In this document: positions 1 to 8,200 of the stretch, in pieces | Layout of the letters: the number at the start of each line of letters is the position of its first letter | Position numbering within the stretch: the stretch's first letter is position 1 | From: JBBSBY01 sp038205805 | GTDB lineage: Bacteria; Desulfobacterota; Desulfomonilia; Desulfomonilales; Desulfomonilaceae | Reading direction: 5' to 3' | DNA: 12,861 nucleotides | Assembly: GCA_038205805.1 (NCBI GenBank) | Contig: JBBRBO010000122.1 | Span: 1 to 12,861 of the forward strand | Notes under the pieces: generated by a model | What the model was told of the DNA's origin: nothing | The model's database searches: none | Seen by the model: only the letters and a program-made list of their open reading frames with translations | Program-made: the position numbers and the translations under genes

Positions 1-2146
1 CTCCTGAGGTTTCCAGGAGCTGTTCCGTAAATGTGATGAATGCTTCTTCATAGGCGCTGTCGGGCTTGAGCCATTCCGTATGTTGCTTGGCCTCACGAAT
101 AGCCTTAATAATGAAGTTTCTTACCCTGGAAACATAGTCGGTCAACTCGCCTTCTTCAAAAGGAAAGGTTCCCAGAAGCGCTTGGTACAAGAAGTATTCG
201 TCATTTCTATCCGGCGCGTTGATCTTGCCGAGCGGCGTTTTCTTTGCGTGATTTAACTTGTTCCATATCTTGATGCGAGTTTCCCATTCCGCTGGGATCT
301 CCGACAGCACATTGATACGCGCGCGCACGTCCTCCCCACGTTTTGTGTCATGTGTGGAGCCCTCACTAAGGGCATGAGGCCATTGTGCAGACCGTTTCGA
401 GCTGAACCGATGCAGATCATCCACGGAGATACCGAACCGTGACGGGTTCCCGCCCACCTCGTTGAGGGAAATCAGCCGCGTGTAAATGTAGAGCGTGGTG
501 TCTTCAAAGCCCTTTGCCATGAGCGGCCCGGTCATCTGCTGGAAGCGCATGGTCCATGCGATCCAATTCTTCTCTTCTTCTTCCGAGGTATTCTTATCGA
601 ACTGCAGCAGGAGAAATTTTTGCACGAAGTTCAATTCATAGATGAGATCCGGTCGCTTTTCCTTGGCCTTTGCCATCGCCTCCTCGATGTACCGGAGTTC
701 GGCATTCCTCGGACTATCCTGGCTGATGTAGGTCCGGTAAACGGGAAAACACGCCAGGACCTCGACAATGGCGCGGCGCAAACCATTAAGCGTAATGTCA
801 TTGCCGTACCGATCGTTCGCGGAAAATCGTTTAAGCAGCATGGCTAAATTGTCAACATCCCCGGACATGTCCTTGTCGATGATGAGCTTCTTTTTATCAT
901 ACACAAGATCCACGTATGACAACTTATGTTGTATGAAGCTATTATACAGGCGAGTAAACTGCTTTTCGTGACGTCGGTCGCAATACACTGAATTCACGTA
1001 ATTGATAAACTCGTATCCGGTAGTCCCTTGGATGGGCCACGTGCTCGGTGGATCCTCATCGAGATCGACTATCTTTTCCACCACGATGTACGCGTTCTTC
1101 GCACGATTTCGTAACTTCTCCAGATACGCCTCCGGGTCGTAGAGGCCATCAATGTGATCAATGCGCAAGCCGGTGATTTTGCCTTCGTCCACAAGGCGTA
1201 AGATGAGGTTATGCGTGTAACGAAAGACCTCATCTCGCTCAACCCGTAGGGAAATCAATCCATTAATGTTGAAGAATCGGCGGTAGTTGGTTTCTTCCGT
1301 GCTGACTTTCCAGAAAGCCAACCTGAAGAGCTGCTCGGATAAGAGCGAATCTAAGAGATTATAACTCGCGCCCGGTCCCGCGCCATTAAAGATCCGGACG
1401 TTTTCTTCCACGAACTGACGTATATCCAAGTTGGTGGAATAGAGTTCCCACAGAATGCGTTTAATGAAGCGCACTTGGTCCAGTCGCTCCCCCAGCTCGT
1501 CGCCCGAATCAAGGGTGCGAAACACGTACATAAGCCCCACAAGCTTGATGTAATCAGGATGTTGCGCCCCAAGACGCTTTTTTAGAGATGAAAGTCGATA
1601 TTTGAGGATAGTGGCATAGGATTCAATTTTCAGCGGGAGCCGCAAGTCGTAGTAATTGACGGTGAATCCATTCGCGTCGTACTTGATTTGGATTTCACCG
1701 CTATCGAGACATTCATTGTAGAAGCGACCTAGGAAAGGCGCCAGCAGGCGTCCCTTAATACTCTCGTACGGATGATGCCATTCAATGTCGAAAAACTCAT
1801 AAAACTTAGAGTGCGGGCCATTTTCGAGAATATCCGCCAGTATCTCATTTTCATAGGAGATCGCCATGTGATTAGGGACAATATCTTGCAGCCAACCCAT
1901 TTTTCTGTCTTGAACTTCCCCGGTCAGGCGCTCGAAGTCCGAGTATTCTCCAAGAGTGGGGCTCAGCTCGTTGGGGTCAACCACATCATACCCATGAGTG
2001 CTCCCTTCTTGCGCCTTGAAGATGGGGGAAGCGTAAATATCAGATAAACCCAGGCCATTCAGATAGTTGAGTATTTTGAGGGCGTCCTTGAAGGTGAAAC
2101 CGCTATGAAACTGAAGTCTATATGTGGAACAAGGGATGCGTATCAT
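1..2146 (-). CDS. treY: Maltooligosyltrehalose synthase TreY, 5' 715 codons (3' end beyond left edge)
   Basis: TreY is a cytoplasmic GH13 enzyme that turns the reducing-end alpha-1,4 bond of maltooligosaccharides into alpha,alpha-1,1; TreZ then releases trehalose. I translated the minus strand from the ATG at 2146 to the window edge and found no stop. An in-frame TAG lies four codons upstream, fixing this as the first usable ATG, although no clear Shine-Dalgarno precedes it. Family marks in order: TYRLQFHSGFTF near the N-terminus, STHGYDVVDP, DIVPNHMA, LAFWKVSTEETNYRRFF, GLRIDHIDGL and STHDTKRGED. The GH13 catalytic residues are inferred to be D330 (nucleophile), E357 (acid/base) and D600 (third acid); the 27-residue spacing between the first two fits the family. 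TreY proteins are usually longer than 715 residues, so the remainder lies to the left, where treZ or other trehalose/glycogen genes would be expected. Nothing seen is damaged. Confidence 0.96.
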   Translation of the reverse strand, partial: MIRIPCSTYRLQFHSGFTFKDALKILNYLNGLGLSDIYASPIFKAQEGSTHGYDVVDPNELSPTLGEYSDFERLTGEVQDRKMGWLQDIVPNHMAISYENEILADILENGPHSKFYEFFDIEWHHPYESIKGRLLAPFLGRFYNECLDSGEIQIKYDANGFTVNYYDLRLPLKIESYATILKYRLSSLKKRLGAQHPDYIKLVGLMYVFRTLDSGDELGERLDQVRFIKRILWELYSTNLDIRQFVEENVRIFNGAGPGASYNLLDSLLSEQLFRLAFWKVSTEETNYRRFFNINGLISLRVERDEVFRYTHNLILRLVDEGKITGLRIDHIDGLYDPEAYLEKLRNRAKNAYIVVEKIVDLDEDPPSTWPIQGTTGYEFINYVNSVYCDRRHEKQFTRLYNSFIQHKLSYVDLVYDKKKLIIDKDMSGDVDNLAMLLKRFSANDRYGNDITLNGLRRAIVEVLACFPVYRTYISQDSPRNAELRYIEEAMAKAKEKRPDLIYELNFVQKFLLLQFDKNTSEEEEKNWIAWTMRFQQMTGPLMAKGFEDTTLYIYTRLISLNEVGGNPSRFGISVDDLHRFSSKRSAQWPHALSEGSTHDTKRGEDVRARINVLSEIPAEWETRIKIWNKLNHAKKTPLGKINAPDRNDEYFLYQALLGTFPFEEGELTDYVSRVRNFIIKAIREAKQHTEWLKPDSAYEEAFITFTEQLLETSG

Positions 2147-2637
2147 TGGAGTAGCCTACTTTCGATTGCAGTAATTGCACGCTCGAGCCCAATCGGTGCG
2201 CTCAAAGGCCCAAAGCCACAGGGACTCTCTATGAACTCACCGCGTTATTGGAATTTTTCATTACAAACACGTTGCCGGCCGCAAATCGGCAGGTATAGAT
2301 TACAATGTTTCCGCATGAACATCCAAGTATAAACATGATAATCGTCACAGGATTGAGAAAAGGGCCTAGCAAGACGATGAGGTGGACGGGAGAGGAGGCA
2401 AATCTTCGGGTGAACGTTCGGTGGAAAAGGAGTCGTGTTTGCCGGGGTCATCGACTAGCGAGGAAGTCTCAAGACCATCTCTTCACGATTCGTTGAGCGA
2501 GACCATCTTCAATCTCTGTATGCCTTGGAATGGGTTGACTCTTACCGTTTGAGGATTTCTGTACCAATCAGGGTTTGCGCCATGACGCACAAAAATACAA
2601 CCCCGAGAACTGATCGTCTTCAACAATTTTTCTCGTT
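2147..2637. other. Gene-free stretch upstream of treY
   Basis: I find no convincing gene here on either strand. The short open frames lack ribosome binding sites and resemble no family I know. The treY promoter should lie here on the minus strand. One candidate, TTGGAT, 16 bases, then TGTAAT, falls within about 2303-2330 and would give a leader of over 100 nt, but the match is weak. A direct repeat of the bases AGACCATCT occurs near 2472 and 2500. Confidence 0.4.
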
Positions 2638-2811
2638 TCAAATTGCCGTTTCCAACAATTGAAAGGGTTTTGCATCGGGAGCCAAACCTTGCCTGATGTT
2701 CTGATAAATTTCCATGAGGTTATCTCTCAATTCCTCCAGAGTCTTTACCTTGGCTTTCATAGTCGGGAAATTCTTGAACATGTCCCACAAACCACCCTTT
2801 TTCCTCTTCAT
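2638..2811 (-). CDS. Hypothetical small basic protein, 57 residues (doubtful)
   Basis: This minus-strand frame runs from an ATG at 2811 to a TGA at 2638-2640 and encodes 57 residues. The N-terminus is Lys-rich (MKRKKGG), followed by WDMFKNFP and an amphipathic helical stretch with Lys, Glu and Leu (KAKVKTLEELRDNLMEIY). There is no good Shine-Dalgarno before the first ATG. A shorter form starting at Met11 would have a GGTGG-rich stretch upstream. I do not recognise the protein; the helix vaguely recalls YbaB-type nucleoid proteins, but it is far too short to call. The DNA around it is AT-rich. It may be a real small gene, a decayed remnant or chance. Confidence 0.35.
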   Translation of the reverse strand: MKRKKGGLWDMFKNFPTMKAKVKTLEELRDNLMEIYQNIRQGLAPDAKPFQLLETAI

Positions 2812-2868
2812 ATAAAATATTTATTTTCATAGATTTTCTTCTTCCAAAGGGTCGCCGGACCGTCGACG

Positions 2869-2888
2869 CCTATATAATGCTTTATAGG
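2869..2888. repeat. Short perfect inverted repeat
   Basis: CCTATA (2869-2874) and TATAGG (2883-2888) form a perfect 6-bp stem around an 8-base loop. The loop side includes a TATAAT-like element (2873-2878) without a matching -35 box. It lies upstream of the doubtful 57-residue frame and may be an operator-like site or chance. Confidence 0.35.
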
Positions 2889-2935
2889 ACCTGAGACGGC
2901 TCTGCACTCGGTTTACAGCTTCACGTACCAAAGCG

Positions 2936-2955
2936 GTTTCTCACCTATGAGAAAC
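2936..2955. repeat. Perfect 8-bp stem, 4-base loop hairpin
   Basis: GTTTCTCA (2936-2943) is followed by the loop CCTA and then TGAGAAAC (2948-2955), an exact reverse complement. No T-tract follows on either strand, so it is not a standard intrinsic terminator. It lies between two leftward reading frames and could be an operator, an RNA-processing hairpin or a small repeat element. Confidence 0.5.
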
Positions 2956-3088
2956 AACGCCGACCCGAAACTTTCATTTATGTTCAAAAATGCGATTTTC
3001 GACAATTAGAGTTCGTGAAGGGCATTGGAACCAGACTTTTCTTACAAAAAAGTTCTCCCCCAATATTGCTTTTTCAGCCGAACCGGTT

Positions 3089-3334
3089 TCAGTCCAGTTC
3101 TTTCAGCGCGGCGCGCACCTGATCCATGGCCTCGGAAACTTGGCTTTTCGTTATGCAGAGCCGCTGAGCCAGCTCCTGAGATGTAATGTACCCCGCCGTA
3201 ATCATTTTACGATATAGGCGTTGCAACTGCCTGTAGTTCAAATTATATTTCACCATTAGTCCTTCGTCGTCCACGCCTGCGGCAAGGTCGGCAAGAACAT
3301 GATGCGGATTAATGATGATTCGTTTGGGGTTCAT
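3089..3334 (-). CDS. Small helical protein with an HTH-like C-terminal half, 81 residues
   Basis: The start is an ATG at 3334 preceded by a purine-rich AGAAGGGCGGG, and the stop is TGA at 3089-3091. The core, DDEGLMVKYNLNYRQLQRLYRK (residues 22-43), matches a short helical motif I have seen repeatedly in Deltaproteobacterial proteins, where it is often appended to other domains, with the pattern L-M-x-K-Y-x-L-x-x-x-x-L-Q-x-L. The second half (about 51-80) has the spacing of a helix-turn-helix (TSQELAQRLCITKSQVSEAM). A DNA-binding or protein-docking role is inference. It stands alone, divergent from the glutaredoxin-like gene, with 179 bases between them that include a foldable leader element. 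There is no signal peptide or membrane segment. Codons and length look normal for a real gene, but the function is unknown. Confidence 0.75.
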   Translation of the reverse strand: MNPKRIIINPHHVLADLAAGVDDEGLMVKYNLNYRQLQRLYRKMITAGYITSQELAQRLCITKSQVSEAMDQVRAALKELD

Positions 3335-3381
3335 ATTCCCGCCCTTCTCATTGTGCTAAAGTCGATTTGCTCGATGCCGTC

Positions 3382-3440
3382 GTGACCCGGAGGGATTCGA
3401 CACCGGTAGAAATTCCGGAGATCTCCCCTCGTGGGATCAC
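3382..3440 (-). ncRNA. Candidate structured 5' leader of the 81-residue gene
   Basis: On the minus strand this 59-base element can fold into a 7-bp outer stem (plus-strand arms 3382-3388 and 3434-3440, one G-U wobble), an inner GAGGG/CCCTC stem (3390-3394 with 3426-3430) and a CCGG/CCGG apical stem (3403-3406 with 3415-3418). The plus strand would have a C-A mismatch at the wobble, so the minus strand folds better. It begins about 48 bases upstream of the start at 3334, as a leader element would. It matches no riboswitch I know, and a tRNA reading fails because the T-arm does not pair. Confidence 0.35.
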
Positions 3441-3501
3441 TAGAGCATTGTAATCCGCCGCCGGATGCGGAAAGATGAAGGACGTGGTCACTACTATCTC
3501 T

Positions 3502-3507
3502 AAGGAG
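3502..3507 (+). promoter_or_regulatory. Shine-Dalgarno deciding the glutaredoxin start
   Basis: AAGGAG lies six bases before the ATG at 3514. A further in-frame ATG at 3475 has no such site, so translation most likely begins at 3514. Confidence 0.8.
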
Positions 3508-3513
3508 AAACGG

Positions 3514-3783
3514 ATGCAACAAGTCTGTAAAGTATATTCGCTCAGCACATGTGGTCATTGTAAGGCCTGCAAACGTATGCTCGGAGACTGCGGCATTGAA
3601 TACGAATTCACCGACGTGGATCTTCTTCCCGATGAAGACAGAAAAGAGACCCTGGAAGAGATAAAAAAACTGACGGATCGGTGCGCCTTCCCTACGGTCA
3701 TTATCGGTGACAAAATTATAGTTGGTTTCAAAGAGCCGGAAATACGTGAGGCCCTCGGTATGCAAGGGGACTCTCCACAATAA
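3514..3783 (+). CDS. Glutaredoxin-like thiol-disulfide protein, 89 residues
   Basis: This is a small thioredoxin-fold protein that would carry out thiol-disulfide exchange in the cytoplasm. Visible marks are beta-1 (VCKVYSLSTC), the CGHC redox motif at Cys13-Cys16 with an extra Cys19, the alpha/beta segment YEFTDVDLLPDEDRKETLEEIKK split over two helices, the cis-proline region FPTVIIGDK and the GF-KEPEIREALG tail. The length of 89 is typical of single-domain glutaredoxins. This subtype ('S-T-C-x-H-C-K', 'F-P-T-x-I-I-G-D-K') is, in my knowledge, common in anaerobic Deltaproteobacteria and archaea, often beside a ferredoxin:thioredoxin reductase gene; no such partner is present here. It is transcribed alone, divergent from the 81-residue gene and convergent with the radical SAM gene. 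Its electron donor cannot be told from the sequence. Confidence 0.92.
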   Translation: MQQVCKVYSLSTCGHCKACKRMLGDCGIEYEFTDVDLLPDEDRKETLEEIKKLTDRCAFPTVIIGDKIIVGFKEPEIREALGMQGDSPQ

Positions 3784-3809
3784 TCGCGCATTCGGCAGGT
3801 TTTTTCAAG

Positions 3810-3850
3810 TAATGGTTTACCGGGATCGCACATCGCCCGGTGAACCGTTA
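3810..3850. terminator. Hairpin between convergent genes, possible bidirectional terminator
   Basis: A 15-base arm at 3810-3824 pairs with 3836-3850 around an 11-base loop. Two positions pair only as G-T on the plus strand. The core ACCGGG/CCCGGT is GC-rich. It lies 27 bases after the glutaredoxin stop and 63 bases after the end of the convergent radical SAM gene. A T6 run (3800-3805) precedes it rather than follows it, so termination is plausible but not the textbook form. Confidence 0.45.
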
Positions 3851-3912
3851 TCTACCAGTGAACGAAGTGACAGCCATGTGTTTGCGGGTCTCGGCGCCGT
3901 AAGCGTATTTAC

Positions 3913-5070
3913 TCACACGAACTGCTTTTTCGCTTCCTTTATGAAGTCGCTGAATGAACCGGTGGTTCGGCCCTCAATCTGAGTCCTCGCCTCACGCAAT
4001 CGCTCCTTCACCGTGGGCCGCTCCAGTTCTTCAACACTGCTGAGGTATCCCGCCCTTCGCCCTAGCTGAAACAAAAGCCGCTCCTCTTCGGGTAACGCTA
4101 AGTAGGTGTCTATAACGGCCAATATCCTGTCCTTGTCCTCGGGTAATTTCCCTTCAATGTTTTCGAGAAGATTGAGGATATGATCGCTTACCAGCGTCGT
4201 GCTCACCCCTTCCAGGTTTTCAACGAAAAGACGAATTTCCCGCACGATGTCGTCTTCGTTGGGAACGGTGAAAGCGCCCTCCGCCACCATATCGGCCAGA
4301 CGGGTTCCTCGTTTCAAATACAGCGACCGAAACCGGACGTATCCGGGATTGACGAGGTTTACCACTCGAGCGGATTCCAGACCGTTGTCGCGGCTCAGCT
4401 CCATCCCGCCCATGCCTGGAATAATGTAGAAGCACAGCGAAAAGCCCGCCTCAACAACTCTGCGACCGCCCTCAATCAGATGCTCGGAACGCACTCCCTT
4501 GTCTATAAGTTGCAACACACGATCCGATCCGGATTCCATGCCCACATGCAACCTGGAGAGACCGGCTTCCCGCAGGCGACGGTAGTCTTCCGGCGTCTTG
4601 GAGACAAGGGTGTTCGCTCTCGCGTACGAGGTGATCCGCTGAACGTGAGGGAACTTCCGTTTCAGATATGTAATCACCTCGACCAGCTTGTCCGTCGAGA
4701 GCATAAGCGAGTTAGCGTCCTGTAAGAACACCGTTTCTCCGCCTCGAGCAAGCCAAGAGGCCACGGAACGATACGTATCCGGTTTAGAATGATCCTCAAA
4801 CGCGTGAGCGAGTAGTCGTCGCGTCATTTGGCCGCCGTCCCCCAGTCTATGGGACAATTCAAGCAGCTCATCGGCCATCAACTTTGCGGCGTCGATGTCA
4901 CCCTTGATCTCCTCCACTGATCGCCGGGAGAATTTCGCCCCCTTGTATGTGCCGCAGAATGCGCATTTGTTCCACGGGCAGTTTCGCGTAACTCGGAGCA
5001 AAAAACTGCCCGCTTCGCTGGGAGGCCTTATGGGTCCTTGTTCAAAATCCATATGTTGTCGAGCCGACAT
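3913..5070 (-). CDS. Radical SAM protein with CX4CX2C cluster motif
   Basis: Radical SAM enzymes bind a [4Fe-4S] cluster and cleave S-adenosylmethionine to start radical chemistry. With the start at 5070 the protein has 385 residues (389 from a second ATG at 5082). I prefer 5070 because GGAG lies six bases before it, whereas the upstream ATG has only a weak AGGGA. Numbered from 5082, the cluster cysteines are C35, C40 and C43 (NCPWNKCAFC), preceded by RPPSEAGSFLLRVTR. GGETVFLQDAN (114-124) fits the SAM-binding 'GGE' strand, and SRLHVGMESGSD (176-187) and YIIPGMGG (219-226) are later barrel strands of COG1032-type proteins. The C-terminal 100 residues are helical with no domain I recognise, and no B12-binding domain is seen. 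Substrate and pathway are unknown. It is a single gene, head to head with the TPR-pseudokinase gene and convergent with the glutaredoxin gene. Confidence 0.9.
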   Translation of the reverse strand: MSARQHMDFEQGPIRPPSEAGSFLLRVTRNCPWNKCAFCGTYKGAKFSRRSVEEIKGDIDAAKLMADELLELSHRLGDGGQMTRRLLAHAFEDHSKPDTYRSVASWLARGGETVFLQDANSLMLSTDKLVEVITYLKRKFPHVQRITSYARANTLVSKTPEDYRRLREAGLSRLHVGMESGSDRVLQLIDKGVRSEHLIEGGRRVVEAGFSLCFYIIPGMGGMELSRDNGLESARVVNLVNPGYVRFRSLYLKRGTRLADMVAEGAFTVPNEDDIVREIRLFVENLEGVSTTLVSDHILNLLENIEGKLPEDKDRILAVIDTYLALPEEERLLFQLGRRAGYLSSVEELERPTVKERLREARTQIEGRTTGSFSDFIKEAKKQFV

Positions 5071-5171
5071 AGTGTTCTCCATTCAATCGCTTTCCCTATC
5101 TCCTGCACGGAAACACGAATAAAACGTTTTTGCGGCCGAAACTCTCAATCTATCCCTAAAGTATAACCGCC

Positions 5172-5230
5172 TTGAACTTTCGAGTGCAAGGGGCTATTTA
5201 GATTGATTTCAGGCGTCACTTTATGATAAT
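5172..5230 (+). promoter_or_regulatory. Two candidate sigma-70 promoters for the TPR-pseudokinase gene
   Basis: One candidate is TTGAAC (5172-5177), 17 bases, TATTTA (5195-5200). A second is TTGATT (5203-5208), 16 bases, GATAAT (5225-5230), which sits 50 bases before the TTG start at 5281. Both are near-matches only; the second has the better -10 box. The same 200-base gap must also hold the promoter of the divergent radical SAM gene. Confidence 0.4.
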
Positions 5231-5280
5231 CTGAAGTAACCGATTGCGCATACGAAAAGACTTCCTAAAGGGGACTTGCC

Positions 5281-8200
5281 TTGAGATTATCTCTCTCTAG
5301 CGGAATATGGCTTCCCGTTGCGCTGCTCCTGTTCATACTCTTACTCGCCGGTCCCCTGGACGTCAACGCTCAATTTGTGACAGGATTGGTGCAAGTGCAA
5401 GATAAGAATAAGCCTATGATACCGGTTTATTCTGAGCCGAACACCTCATCCGATGTTGCGTACATGGCCTTCAACGGGGAGACTCTCCAGGCGCTGGGGG
5501 AGGACGGTGACTTTGTCGAAGTTCGCGTTCCCCAGGGAAAAAGCAGCGGTTATCTCGTCAAGAGCTTTGCTGTCCCGATAAAACCGGAGAACACCTCCTC
5601 AGTATCTACTCTCACAATCGTTATCGCGGTATTGGTCCTGATTGCGGGTGGTGTCGCCGCGGCCCTTTACCTTCGCGCGAGGAAGGGCAAAGGAACGATG
5701 GCTGAGGCCGCATCCGGTCCTCAGATATTGCGTCAAGCGGAAGATCTTTTTCGTTCCGGGGATTACATCGGCGCGACAAGGGAATTCGATCGCTACGTAC
5801 AATTTCAAGATGGCGACATTCGACAGCCTGAAGTGTACCGCAGACTCATGCTTTGCCACCAAAACAACGGTGATCTGCGAGAAGCCCTGGAGGCTTGGCG
5901 CAAGGCGCGGAGCATGGGCGCGCTCAAGACCTATGACGATTATGTCATGGGTGTGGAATTAAGTACTGCGCTAAACAAAGAGCCCGACGCCGCCGAGATT
6001 TATGAACATTTGCTGACCATCGAAACTGATGACGAGAAACGGTTCGATATCCACAAGAATCTCCTGGAGAGCTATCGCCGTTTAAAGAACGGCCCAAGGG
6101 CGATACATCACTCCCTGGAGCTGCGGAAATTTGGAACAGCCGATCCCTCGGTCTTAGTGGATTTGGCTAACTTTCTCCTTGTCGAGGGGCAAACGGACCT
6201 CGCCATTGAAAGTAATGACAAGGAGCTTTTGCTCACCGTATGCCGTGAAATGGCCGAAGACAAATCAAAAACCCCTGAAGCGGGACGAATTTACTTGAAA
6301 TGTCTTGAATATGATCGCATGGACACCCGTCTGCACAGATTGCTGGCCGACATTTACAACTACGGAGGCGACTACAAGCGAGCGGTAAGTGAACTCACCA
6401 TCCTGACTCAAATCGACAAAGACGCCACGGACGCATACATGGATGAAGCGGCCAAGATATACGTGGACAACGGGAAAATCAAAGAAGCTCTTGCCGAGGG
6501 AAATCCCGCAATCGTCAAAAAGATCGCCCAATCTTTCCTCTTGAGATCGGAAATCACGGACGAGGCCGTCGCCGTGTACGAGAAGGTCCTCGAATTTCAG
6601 CCCAGGGCGATCGGCATCAACAAGATGCTGAGCATACATTACTTGCGCAGCGGCGATCTCTCGAAATATATGGATAGGTTGCGATTGCTGCACGAAATTG
6701 ACGGAGCCAGCCATGACTACTTAGCTGATTTAGCTCAGTGCATCATAGACAACAACTTCATAGACGAGGCCATTAAAGACGGTAACCGGGAACTCAATAC
6801 GAAGATCCTGAAGCAACTTGTAAAGAAAGGCGCCACAACGGACGCGGCCGTTTCTCTTCTCGAAAAGCTGTCAAAAATGGAGCCCACCAAGAACGAATAC
6901 CGAATAGCCCACGCCAGAACCAAAGACAAACGAGGCGAACTCGATAAGTGCTTTCAACAACTTCTCACCATAATTCCCCAACGACCGGATGACGAGGTTT
7001 TTTGCAACCGCGCTGCGGAAATAGCCGTGGAAAAAGGCTACTTGAAAACCGTCGCCGGCGAGAGTTCCCCCAAGCTCATCGTAAGCGCAGCGTACGAAAT
7101 TATGCACAAAAAGGCGCAGGGACCGGAGGTAAACCACATTTTAGCGGCTGCGCTCCGGGAACGGCCACACGACCGCAAGATTCGGAACTATTGGAACAAC
7201 ATGGCAGGCGATAGCGGCGTCTTCCCATTGGATGTGCCCCCCGAGCCCGCCGAAGAACTCACGGAACGAACCGCCGCCGCCCAGGAAATTCAGGAGAAAC
7301 CCCAAACTCCCACGCCTAAGGTTCCTCCGGCGCTGAACCCCGCTGTCAAACCTGCGCCGCCTCCTAAGCCGCAGAAGCAGGCGCCTGCACCACCTAAACC
7401 GGCCACCGGCCCGTCGGTCACCAAGCCCACTCAGACCCAAAAGCGCCCCAAAAGCGCCTCAGCGTCGCCGCCCAAGCAATCTCCGACGCAAAATGCCGAG
7501 CAGCCTAAACCTCCACAGTCGCCGCAGAAAACAGCTCCGCCTCTGGAACCTAAATCCCCCAAAGAGCCGCCCGTTGCGGCAAAAGGCCAAAAGGGGCCAC
7601 GAGCGATTCAGACTATCTCTCTCTCCGATCAGGGTGTCTCATTCTCCGAAAAAGCCGTCACCACATTCGTGTCAGGCTATGCAAAGGGCCAGAGCCTGAG
7701 AGAAATCCCCATGAACGAACTCTTTCTTCCGGCGGACGGAGGGGGACTGGCCTACAAAGAAATGGAAATCCTCACGCAGGACGGATGGGGTCGGATACAT
7801 ATCGGCGCGGAAGTAAACACCAGCCGCCCCGTCCTGATGCGAATTTTCGAGAAGGGTTTGCTTGACGAACCGACCATGAAGCAGTTTGTGGCGACCATGA
7901 CCTCGATTTCCTACAGCTTGGTTCATCCGAATGTGGCAAAGCTGGAAGACGTGGTTTCAGGCACCGGCGGCAAGACTGCATTTGTGTATCCGTTTTACCC
8001 CAAAACACTAGAAATACTCATGAAACGGAAAAAACCGGTCGACTTGGGCAGGAGACTTAAATTTCTGAGCGGAATTATTGAAGGGCTGGCTTACGCGCAT
8101 AATCATAAAGGCGCAGACGGCAAGTTTAGGCGCATATTCCACTTACACTTGCAGCCAAACCAGATTTTATTAGACGAGAACTTTGAAAACCCCGCTATTG

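Noticed and set aside
2245..2496. Overlapping short frames on both strands upstream of treY
   Set aside because: They show no start signals, no family likeness and no sensible domain content.
3380..3445. A possible tRNA, from a 7-bp acceptor-like stem and a TCGAAT sequence on the minus strand
   Set aside because: At 59 bases it is too short, the T-arm bases do not pair, and no D-arm or anticodon arm can be drawn.
3331..3780. A 149-codon minus-strand frame opposite the glutaredoxin gene
   Set aside because: The glutaredoxin reading has the CGHC motif, the cis-Pro region and an AAGGAG site; this frame has none of these and overlaps the leader element.
4180..4725. A 181-codon plus-strand frame inside the radical SAM gene
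   Set aside because: It is antisense to a clear radical SAM protein and has no family likeness or start signal.
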